A DNA stretch of 64,000 nt from Lineus longissimus. Its lineage: Eukaryota; Nemertea; Pilidiophora; Heteronemertea; Lineidae. This document shows, piece by piece, positions 35,590 to 45,718 of this stretch (its first letter is position 1; each line of letters opens with the position of its first letter). The DNA lies in NCBI RefSeq assembly GCF_910592395.1, contig NC_088310.1:12653501-12717500 (forward strand), in the 5' to 3' direction. The notes beneath the pieces are model-generated. The model was not told the origin of the DNA. It made no database searches and saw nothing but the letters and a program-made list of their open reading frames with translations. The translations under genes were made by a program, and so were the position numbers.

Positions 35590-36150
35590 AAGCATTAGCA
35601 TTTTCATATGTTAAAGCACCTCTTTCGTGGACATCTAATGATCTAGATGATATTCTACTGCAAGGAGATCGGTTGTATCAGAAATGGAATATCACTGGCT
35701 ATATAGCTATAGATCAGATTCACCCCTATATTGAATTCTCTAACAAACATTTCTTTAGTTTAAAACAACTTGGTGCAACTAAAAGTGTGCTTTTACTTGA
35801 AAATAGTTTACTTCTTGATGATGACGGAACACCATATATACAGCTACGCCATGTTGTTCAGAAACTTTTTCCAATGGGGCTTTCCATTCTGATCATTCAA
35901 GGGAACGCTGTGGCCTTGATTTGTGTGTCCGGTCGTTATTTCTTGTTTGATTCCAATAGTAGAAATATAAATGGTGAAGTAACACCAGATGGTACATCAG
36001 TATGCCTACAGTTTCAACAAGAATCAGACGTTGTGAATTTTGTAGCTAACTATGTCATGAGCCTTGGTTGTAGCATTTCTGACACAAACAACATTGAAAT
36101 AACCTATTTCAGATTGAAATTAATTTCATCAAAAGCATTTGCCCTGGGAG
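35500..36150 (+). pseudogene. Tegument-type (C76-like) cysteine protease-like domain
   Basis: The pieces are GKQC followed (after the frameshift) by TNCVKALAFS, then W-S-LDDILLQGDRLY, QIHPYIEFSNKHFF, SILIIQGNAVALICVSGRYF and LFDSNSR with a G-S-VCLQF stretch. This is the order of the papain-fold deubiquitinase at the N-terminus of herpesvirus large tegument proteins (peptidase C76) and its relatives in mobile elements. The Cys is present. The Asp of the Asp-x-His pair is present, but the His position is Asn (AAT). Family assignment is from motif order, not alignment. Role in the element is unknown; cleaving ubiquitin from the element's own proteins is one idea. Confidence 0.55.
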
Positions 36151-36449
36151 AAAAGAGGTCAACAATACAAGGCATTTCTGATGAATCTTCCACAAGCCAA
36201 CATGATACCCAGCCAGCCACTTCTACATCACACAATGAGTACCATAGCAATTTATCCAGATACATAAACGATCAGAAGGAGAAACTTACTAGAAATGAGT
36301 ACATGAGAAGACTGATGCAACAAAAAAGAAAGGATGAGTTATACAAAGCAAATGAAAAATTGAAAGATAGGACAAATAAACGCTCTCTTCGTACTAACAG
36401 TGAATATAAGAACAAGGAACTTTATAAGAAGCAAATGACAAGGACAGAT

Positions 36450-37490
36450 CCATTATACAAAGAAACAGAACGATTACTTGGAACACCTTGTAAACAGAAA
36501 CTTCGCGAAAATAAAGAATATCAGGCAAAGGAACTTCATCAGAAGCGAATGAAAAGGGCTGATCCAGAAATAAAGAAAAAGGAGCTTCTAACTAAGCAAA
36601 TGAAAAGGACAGATCCAGAAATAAAGAAGAAGGAGCTTCTAACTAAGCAAATGAAAAGGACAGATCCACTCTTCCAAGAAAAGGAACGAATACTAGGAAC
36701 ACCAAGTAAACAGAAACTTCGCAAAAATATAGACTATCAGGCAAGGGAACTTCATCAGAAGCGAATGAAAAGGGCTGATCCAGAAATAAAGAAAAAGGAG
36801 CTTCTAACTAAGCAAATGAAAAGGACAGATCCACTCTTCCAAGAAAAGGAACGAATACTAGGAACACCAAGTAAACAGAAACTTCGCAAAAATATAGACT
36901 ATCAGGCAAGGGAACTTCATCAGAAGCGAATGAGAAGGGCTGATCCAGAAATAAAGAAAAAGGAGCTTCTAACTAAGCAAATGAAAAGGACAGATCCACT
37001 CTTCCAAGAAAAGGAACGAATACTAGGAACACCAAGTAAACAGAAACTTCGCAAAAATATAGACTATCAGGCAAGGGAACTTCATCAGAAGCGAATGAAA
37101 AGGGCTGATCCAGAAATAAAGAAAAAGGAGCTTCTAACTAAGCAAATGAAAAGGACAGATCCACTCTTCCAAGAAAAGGAACGAATACTAGGAACACCAA
37201 GTAAACAGAAACTTCGCAAAAATATAGACTATCAGGCAAGGGAACTTCATCAGAAGCGAATGAGAAGGGCTGATCCAGAAATAAAGAAAAAGGAGCTTCT
37301 AACTAAGCAAATGAAAAGGACTGATCCAGAAATAAAGAAGAAGGAGCTTCAAACTAAGCAAATGAAAAGGACTGATCCAGAAATAAAGAAAAAGGAGCTT
37401 CAAACTAAGCAAATGAAAAGGACTGATCCAGAAAGTAAGAAAAAGGAGCTTTAAACTAAGCAAATGAAAAGGACAGATCCAGAATATAAA
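36450..37490 (+). repeat. 165-bp (55-residue) and 51-bp (17-residue) coding tandem repeats
   Basis: The sequence CACTCTTCCAAGAAAAGG recurs near 36667, 36832, 36997 and 37162, exactly 165 bp apart. Each unit encodes a Lys/Arg-rich 55-residue block (for example KELLTKQMKRTDP and ELHQKRMKRADPEIKKK). From about 37270 a shorter 51-bp, 17-residue period takes over (DPEIKKKELQTKQMKRT). Units are nearly identical at DNA level, so expansion was recent. The stretch ends at a TAA (37452) that replaces the CAA of the sister units. Confidence 0.95.
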
Positions 37491-40400
37491 TTCAAGGAAC
37501 GAGTGATTAAAGAGCGTAGTCGAGCCAATCCACAGGTATGTTCTATTGAGCAAAATAAAGATGTTTCCCGGAAGAGAAAATTGAGATGTGATGAACAATA
37601 TCAGTACATGGAGAGAGAAAAGAAACGTTTCAAACGGAACACGAACAGGACTGAATTAACATTAAAAGTAACCAGGATAAATACATCGAAGAGAAAGGTG
37701 AGGAGAGAGGATCCTAGTGTTCGAGAAAATGAAACAGCATCCAAAAGACAAAAGAGAGTAGGAGGTAACCTACGAACGAGTATTGAGGTATTCCATGAAA
37801 ATATAAGTAACGGACCACTGTATGTATGTAGTTCATGCCATTAAACATGGTTTAAACATTCTGTTATTGATGCAAGTAAAGTCCATGTCCCATCAGATAG
37901 ACAACATCTCTTATCTGAATGTCTGACCAGCTATAATTCAGTCAGTAACATTGAATGGATGTGTAGAACTTGCAGAGATTCCATTAGTAAAGGAAAAGTC
38001 CCGAAGTTGTCTATAAAAAATAACATGGCGTTCAAAGTAAAAGACAAACCTCCAGAACTAGACTTGCACCAGTTGGAAGAAAGGCTGATATCACTGCGCA
38101 TTCCATTCATGCAAATGAGGGAACTTCCTGTTGGTGGACAAAAAACGGTCCGAGGCAATGTCGTCAATGTTCCGATTGATGTGTCAAAAACAGTTCTATC
38201 TTTACCGAGAAATCTGTCAGATATAGAAACAGTGCCAGTAAAATTAAAAAGGAGAATGCAATACAAAACAACTGAATTCACTGAGAATATCAGACCAACG
38301 AAAGTACTCAATGCTTTGAAGTGGTTAAAAGATAACAGCCCATTCTACAAGGACGTCAGTATCAGTAACAATGAGCAATGGATAGAATCACTTCAGCCAC
38401 AACTCTCCGGCAACATGTCTGATTTTCTTGATAGAACGGAGGCAGAACCTGTCCCAAGCACATCAAAAGAAAATGAGCAGCAACATCATAGTACATGTAA
38501 TGCCACCTTTAAAAAAGTTCACCATAATTTCCCCTCTGTTGATGAACAAAATGAGGAAAATTCTGAGGACGATGACAGTGATCATTTCAGTGAAGTTGAT
38601 AATACTGAACTTAGGACATCTGCAAATATGGACACAATGTTGGATTCTGAGCAATTGCCTGAACCTGAGGAATTCATCTTTGCTCCTGTGGAAGGACAAA
38701 CACCTTTAGGCTTATTTCATGACAGCAACGCTGAATATCTTTCATTTCCTACCATATTTTGTGGACAAGGCAGATCTGAACCTCCAGTAAAAGTACATTA
38801 CAGTGATATCTGCAAATATGAACTGAGAAGTGTAGACCGCAGAGTTGCCCAAAATGTTCCAAATGTATTCTTTAAATTAAAAAAGCTGCAGATCAAACAA
38901 ATATCCGATAAAGTTGGATTGGCTGTCCGACGTTGTAAAACAAAAGGAGAAACCTACACTGCACATCAGATGCTAGATGATGACAGAAGACACGACATGG
39001 TACGCTTAGATGAAGGCTATTATATCTTCAGAACAATACGAAATTCACCACCCTACCTAGAAAACAAAAAGAAAGAGGTTTTTGCTATGATTCGACAGCT
39101 TGGTATACCTACATTATTTATGTCATTGTCAGCTGCTGATACAAGATGGTCACCTCTCCTGAAAACACTTGGGCTTTTGATGGACAAGGTTGAATATACT
39201 GACAATGAAATCAAAGACTTTAACTGGCAAACTAGAAGTAGACTCCTCAGCGCTGACCCAGTTACCTGTGCTAGATATTTTGACAACCGATTTCACGAAT
39301 TCATGAAAACTGTTCTGAAAGGACCTCATAATCCATTGGGGGTAATCACTGATAGTTTTCATAGAATAGAATTTCAGCAAAGAGGATCTCCTCATGTTCA
39401 CATGGCTTTATTGATTGAAAATGCGCCTCAGTATGGATCATGTTCTGAAGAAGAAGTTGTTCGCTTTATTGACTCTATAATCAGTGTATCAGCTGATGTC
39501 ATGGAAAGTGATATGCCCTTTCTTGACTTACAATACCATAAACATTCCATCACATGCAGAAAAGGTAAATGTCCCGTTTGTAGATTTGGATTCCCAATGC
39601 CTCCAATGAAAAGGACTAGAGTTTTAGAACCATTGGATTCAGATCCAGAAATCACTGATGAACAATTAAAGATCTACAAAGAAAACTATAAGAAGATTCA
39701 GGCAACCTTGAATGCAATGGGTGACGGGAAAGATACGAAGTGCTCATACGATGATTTCCTTGCTGATCTCAAAATTACAGAGGACGAATATATCTACAGT
39801 ATCCGTTCATAATTAAAAGCACCCAAAGTCTTCTTGAAAAGAAAACCATCAGAAATTCGTATAAATCCATACATGAAAAATCTCCTAAGTTCATGGCAAG
39901 CTAATCATGACATACAATTTATTCTTGATGGGTATGCTCTTGCTGTATACATCATTGCATACACTTGTAAATCTCAGAAAGGAATGAGTGCTCTCCTTGA
40001 TACAGCTGCTAAAGAAGCAAAGGCAGATAAGATGAAACTTCGACAAGCTGTACGTCACATGGGAAACAAGTTTCTAAATTCTGTCGAAACTGGAGCCCAA
40101 GAAGCAGCATATTTGGTGCTACAATTACCAATGACACAATGCTCAAGAGATGTTATTTTCATAAACACAAATACTCCTGAAGAAAGACCATTTATACTAA
40201 AGGACAAGTCCAAATTAGAAAAATTGAAACCAACATCAACTGATGTACAAGTGGCAGGTATGATCACGTGGTATGCACGGAGAACATTTCTGAAACAGTA
40301 CTGCTTAGCTGATTGTGTATCACAATTCACTATCACTTATCCAAAAAGTGAAACCCTTGATGATCCATTCGAAGAGAATTTAGATGATTACCCATTGGAT

Positions 40401-41281
40401 GAATCCAATGATACTAATGACGATGCAAACTCGGCTGATCATAATGACATGAATAGATATGATGAAAATGATCAACACAACTTCACCGTTGAAGCCACAT
40501 ATGTTACACGAACTGGTGTGAAAATTACTAGAAGGAAAAACCCAAAGGTAATACGATATGTGAATTTCAGCAAAGAAAAGGATTCAGAAGCATACTACAG
40601 AGAGCGTATCTTACTATTCCACCCTTGGTCCAATGAAAATCTCTTAAAAGGAGACCATGAGACCTATGAACAGCAATACAACTTTTTAAAGGCAACTACA
40701 AATATTGAAATGAAACGAAAAGAATATGAAAATTTCAATGAGGAATTGATGGAAGCTATTGCTGAAGCTGAAAATGATGATCCTGTTGAGCAGGGTGAAA
40801 TTGAAGGGACCATCCTAACCAATGAATGTTTATTCTTTGATCCAGACCGTTCAGACAATCAGAAACATTACGACATTGCACAAGACTTAGGAATTGCTGT
40901 TAGACCATCAGATCAACAAGTTGAATTGATGAACCACAAACTGCCCAATGATCAATACAAGGAACTTCTCAGATCACTCAACTTAAATCAAAGAGTGATA
41001 TTTACACATGTAGTGCAGACAATAAAATCTAGTGCCGCGAATAATGCACAAATTTACATGTTTATAACTGGCGGTGCTGGTGTAGGCAAATCACAAGTTG
41101 TGAAGGCACTTTATCAAATACTTTTACGACTTTTGTGTTCTGAAGAGGGACAAAACCCAGAAAATGTCAGAATCCAAATTGTTGCTCCAAGTGGCTTTGC
41201 TGCATATATTGTCCAAGGTTCCACTATTCACTCTGCCTTTGCAATACCCTTTCAAAAAGATCTAAAATCATACAAACCGCT
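37464..41281 (+). pseudogene. Helentron Rep (HUH) and N-terminal half of the Pif1-like helicase
   Basis: One reading frame is interrupted by TAA at 37842 and 39810. A zinc-finger-like segment reads LYVCSSC ... WMCRTC. The Helitron_like_N/Rep region holds EFQQRGSPHVHMALLI with the His-x-His pair near 39392. Candidate catalytic tyrosines lie downstream in DEQLKIYKENYKKI. The helicase starts with LNLNQRVIFTHVV, and Walker A is GGAGVGKS at about 41070-41094. Rep nicks and rejoins DNA in rolling-circle transposition and the helicase unwinds it. Length and order fit the family. Confidence 0.85.
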
Positions 41282-42098
41282 TATGGTAAGCGGAGTGTCC
41301 AGTAATTAAAAAAACCTAGATTTATTCAAAAAACCTGGTTTTTTACCTAATAAACTAAGTTTATTTGGAAAAAATATAGGTTTTTTTAAAACAACCTTGT
41401 TTATTAGCTAATAAACCGAGTTTCTTTAATAAAACCAAGTTTTTTACCTAATAAACCTTGTTTCTATCCACAAATGTCAAGTTTAACAAATAAACTTGGT
41501 TTTATTCCCTAAAATATAAGTTTTTCATCCAGTGGTAATAAACTTAGTTTTATAGCAAAGAATCTTGGTTTATTAACAATAACTGGACAAATGGCCAATA
41601 AACCTACCTTTTTACGTAAAAATCTTGGTTTTATACAAAACAACTTAGTTTTTGCAATAAAACCTGGTTTTATTGTAAAAATGTAGATTGTTTTGAATAA
41701 CTGGATTTTTTTTAAAAACTAGGTTTATTAGTAATAAACAAGTTTTTTTTAAATAAACTAGGTTGTTTTGGTAATAAACCTTGTTTTATTGAATAAATGG
41801 ACATTTCTGTACAGAAACTTACATTTTATACGATTATGCGGTAAAAAACCAAGTTTTTTAGGTAATAAACCAGGTTTTTTAGCATAAAATGTTAGTTTAT
41901 GTTAAAAAACCTACTTCATTAGGAAAGAAAGTAAAAAAAACTTGGTTTTATTAAAGAAACTCGGTTTATTAGCTAATAAACAAGGTTGTTTTAAAAAACC
42001 TATATTTTTTCCAAATAAACTTAGTTTATTAGGTAAAAAACCAGGTTTTTAAAAATAAATCTAGGTTTATTTAACAACTGGACACTACGCTTGCCATA
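41282..42098. mobile_element. 817-bp fold-back element inserted in the helicase gene
   Basis: The ends are inverted: TATGGTAAGCGGAGTGTCCA against TATGGCAAGCGTAGTGTCCA. They are flanked by a 6-bp duplication ACCGCT (41276-41281 and 42099-42104). The interior consists of repeated AT-rich motifs (AATAAAC, AACCTGGTTTTTT, AAACTTGG), largely palindromic. The element plus one ACCGCT is 823 bp, which accounts for the helicase frame change from one side to the other. It carries no protein. Superfamily is undetermined; a 6-bp duplication is uncommon. Confidence 0.85.
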
Positions 42099-42104
42099 AC
42101 CGCT

Positions 42105-43250
42105 CACCCAAAAGAAACGGAATACAATGCGCGCTAAGTATCGAAACCTTCAAGTACTATTCATTGATGAAATATCAATGGTTGGCTGTGAAATGCTTCT
42201 TTTCATCCACCAGAGATTACAAGAAATTATGGGTATAAAAAAACCATTTGGCGGCGTGCATATCATCACAATTGGAGATATGTTTCAGCTTAAACCATGT
42301 TTTGGCGGCTTTGTATTTGAAGACTCTAAATCCCAAAATGCCCAACTAGAAGCAGAATTATGGAACATTTGGAGAGAACACTTTGTTGTTTATCAGCTTG
42401 ATGAGATAATGAGACAACAACACGACATGGCTTTTGCCAATACCCTTAGTAGGCTCAGAACCGGAAACCAAACGCAAGAAGACATAACACTTTTGAAAAC
42501 CAGGCAAATCAGTATGAGTGACCTTTCCACGAGAAGTGCCTCATATTTTCCTACTCAATAAGCAAGTCGATGAGCATAACCAAAAAATGTTTAATGAGAC
42601 AACTGAAACAAAGGCTATTATACATGCGCAAGACATTGTCACCACATCATGCACAAAAGATATGCAAAATAAGATTTCACGAAGTCTGAAGACTGTTGCA
42701 ACATACAACAACTGTGCAAACCTGCAAAGAACTCTAAATGTTGCAGTTTCCCTAACATACATAATCTCCATCAATCTGGACGTTGATGATGGCCTTGTCA
42801 ATGGCTCAACATGTGTTGTCAAACATATACAGTATCATGCAGAGCTAAAGAATCCATCTATTATATGGGTCGAATTTGAACAAAAAAGAATTGGGCAAGA
42901 ACAACGATCATCTAACAGATCTTCATACTCATCAGCCATCGATAAATCATGGACACCAATATTTGCAGTCAAAAGACAGTTTCAATGGGGAAACCATCAT
43001 TAAGTTTTAAGGACACAGTTCCCCCTGAAACAAAGTAATGCAAGAACAGTGCACTCATCACAAGGTGGAACGTTTCAGAAACTTGCCATAAATATGAACA
43101 CAATGCTCAAAAATACACCCCCTGGTCTTAAAAACCACTCTCATTATGTAGCGTTAAGTCGAGTCCGCTCTCTTGATGATTTATACATAATTGACCTCAA
43201 TGAAAAAGATATCTCTCAATCATCTGAAGTGAAAGACTACATGAGATTAA
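42105..43250 (+). pseudogene. C-terminal half of the Pif1-like helicase
   Basis: Continues from the Walker A segment across the insertion. Motifs are MRAKYRNLQVLFIDEISMVG (Walker B), IGDMFQLKP, DEIMRQQ, then (after a frameshift near 42515) FLLNKQVDEHN and DVDDGLVNGSTCVV. A TAA follows at 43001, and then TVHSSQGGTF and HYVALSRVRS (motif VI). The set is complete for a Helitron helicase apart from the breaks. Confidence 0.85.
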
Positions 43251-43989
43251 TGAAACAAGCACAGCAACTTGTCTTATGTTATACTCCAGTGTACTATGGC
43301 AAAGAATTCAATATTGCGTTTATGAATGTTGAATCCCTCAAAGATTATGTCATCAACTTACCACAGATTGAATCATTAGCAAATGCTTCCTTCATTGCTT
43401 TTACCAATTCTAAAGTAGTCAAATCTTGCCTGTACAACTTACCAAATTATCAACCACTGTGCAATGATCAGCTATCATCAAAAACCAGCGATGACTCTAC
43501 AACAGAACTTCTGCTATACATTAAGAATGAAGTCACAATTTTGAAAAGAACTTTTTTTAAAACAGACTGTTTCCAGGCAATCTATGTCTCTGTTCATCCA
43601 CCACACTGCCATGAGATATATCACATCATTGTCATTAATGTTTACCCAGAATGTATTTGGACAGATCTTACTAAATGTTTAAATAAATGTCTTTTACCAT
43701 ACAAAGAAATGGACAAATTCCTGCTTCTTGGAAATTTCAATAACATTGACATACCTGTACTTATTGACAATCCTGACAAAACTGTAGGTGACAGTCAACC
43801 CAAAAAGATAATGGACAACAAATACAAAATGCAGTTAGAAACATTCATGTCAGAAGCCTTCAATTTTGATCAATTGCTCATACAACCAACCACCAAAAAC
43901 ACCCCCAGACCTACAAAGAAAGACTGTGCACATACCAAGTTAGACATGATCTTTGCACACAAGTCAAACTCTAATTACATTCACTCTGT
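43251..43989 (+). pseudogene. C-terminal LINE-type endonuclease domain, degenerate and truncated
   Basis: In the same frame as helicase motif VI. FNIAFMNVESLKD corresponds to the opening strand of AP-like (EEP) endonucleases, IAFTNSKV to the strand normally bearing the catalytic Glu, LLLGNFNN to the GDFN motif with Asp changed to Asn, and LDMIFAH to the late strand. The final SDH motif is missing because sequence homologous to the neighbouring MULE gene starts at 43990. Two key acidic residues are therefore absent even before the truncation. Confidence 0.65.
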
Positions 43990-45718
43990 TACTGCATGCT
44001 GACCTCATCATTAATGGCTTTAATGACCAACATCATGTGTGACTTTTTCCTGCCAATGGCCGATTTCAATACGTTGTTAATTGCCTCGTTCCGCTGCGTC
44101 GTGAACTTGTTCGGTGGATTGCCCAAGCCAGAAAAGACACGCACGGGCTTCAACATACATTCCTTCATGATCTCTACCCAAGACCGCCCGCCGAAATGCT
44201 GTTTGGCATAGAGGTAGTCTCGGAATCCTGGTATGTCCCAAACGTTGATAAGCCCATCAAGGAACCAGTCGAAATCCTTGACTGAATCACAATCAACTAG
44301 CCCCAATTTTCTGTGACCGCCAAACTCTCTCCAAAAATCGAATTTAAAATTACCTCTGCATTATGTGCGTTTACTTTTAATGCGGACAACTTTCTAGCCA
44401 TGTCTTGCCGGGCATGTTTCATGCATCTAAGATGCTCCCCGGCAAAAGATTCTGCCAACCCTTGCACCAATGCAATCTCTCCATCTGTCCCCCAAACTTG
44501 CACATCTGCCATATTCAACGATTTATGACAGGTCACGAAATAGGAGTAGTCCTGCTGCCGACGATGAGTATGCAGCATTGTTGGTCCTATCATCGTTGGG
44601 TGTATGGATTCTTGCATTGCAAACGTTAGCAAGGGCAAAAAGAACGATGTCGCCAATCTGGTTCGAGTAATTCCCTCTTGTAACGTATCGTTCGAGCTGC
44701 TCCACAATGTCTCCGTCGGCTGTCAAAAAGGGCACGTAGTGTCCTAGATTTTCAAGTATCTCGTTTTGTACCCTTTCTAGCAGAACATCTCGCGAAATCG
44801 CCGTCCCCAAAGATATCCTGACCGCGTTAACGATACAGAAACCATCTCCTCTAGCACGGATTACTCGAAAATCTGATAGAGACCTGTGAAAGAAGACAAC
44901 AAATTATACCGATCAACCAACGTAAAATTAACACATCAGTATAACCTCTACCTAATTGCTGATGTGTATAGAAATTTTGAAGGATCCAACTTTTTCTTAC
45001 ATGTACGTCTACACAGTGGACAATCATGTGATCAGACGCCAGCCCTCCGAAGGTAATGACTAACTTGTTGTATCTTGATGACAATTAAGGAAATAATATT
45101 CTGTAAATCAAAAAGGATAGGCCACCGTTTCAGTTTCATTTTTCCAAGAAGCATTAAATGACAAGAATTTTGAAATAGGAGTTATCTTGCGGAAATAGGG
45201 CCTGTGCCTGTCTTATCTTATTTGAAAAGGTATTCGAGTGCTTACCTTTGGGTGAACATTCGCACCACTGAATTGCATGCAGATGGTGATGGGAAGGCTT
45301 CTGATGGAGAAGAGGTAGACGAATGAAGTTTCGAAATCAATGGTGGCGACTCGGACTCTGGCGAGGTTGGGGACAGTGGTGAATCCGGTGATGACGGTGG
45401 CGACAGTGATACATATGTTGAGGACAGTGTCGACTCTTGGGATTCAGACCTTGACAGTGACAGCTGTGGCGATGGTGATTGCCACGCACCGGGTGATTGT
45501 GGAGCTTGCGGAGAAGGAAGCCACGAGGGTGACGAAGATAGATTATCTAAACCTCTTCTACTGGGTAAAGGGGGGAAGTCCTGTAATGAAAGCGTAATTG
45601 TAAATCAAAAAAGGGGAGAGCGTTCAGTTCGGATTTAAGTCCCAGCGTCTTCTTCGCAGACAAAAACTGAAACGCACCATGAAATTATTGAGAAGTAAGT
45701 TGATAAAAATCTCTCTAC
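43990..45718 (-). repeat. Partial tandem duplicate of the OTU-MULE gene with internal deletion
   Basis: 43990-44603 matches 45999-46612, and 44604-45718 matches 48206-49320, with only a few base differences seen. The 1593 bp 46613-48205 are absent here, with one-base microhomology at the joint. The copy retains part of the transposase exon, the Asp/Cys half of the OTU exon and the Ser/Pro-rich exon. OTU and transposase are fused out of frame. Its left end abuts the Helentron endonuclease on the opposite strand. Confidence 0.9.

Larger units (their letters stand above)
35110..43989 (+). mobile_element. Helentron-type rolling-circle element, broken
   Basis: One long polyprotein can be followed on the plus strand: leader with 2A motif, tegument-type protease-like domain, Lys-rich repeat, zinc-finger/Rep (HUH), Pif1-like helicase and C-terminal LINE-type endonuclease. 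A C-terminal AP-like endonuclease distinguishes Helentrons from canonical Helitrons. The breaks are: frameshift just after 35573; TAA at 37452, 37842 and 39810; an 817-bp insertion at 41282; frameshift near 42515; TAA at 43001; and loss of everything 3' of 43989, where a duplicated MULE fragment is joined. Neither Helentron terminus is identified. Confidence 0.85.

Noticed and set aside
35500-36150. Considered as an endogenous herpesvirus fragment because of the tegument-like protease motifs
   Set aside because: It is embedded in a transposon polyprotein with Rep, helicase and endonuclease, and no other viral gene is present.
45340-45597. Plus-strand open frame of 85 codons, repeated at 48942-49199
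   Set aside because: It is the antisense of the Ser/Pro-rich exon 2 of the OTU-MULE gene, which has splice sites and phase support on the minus strand.
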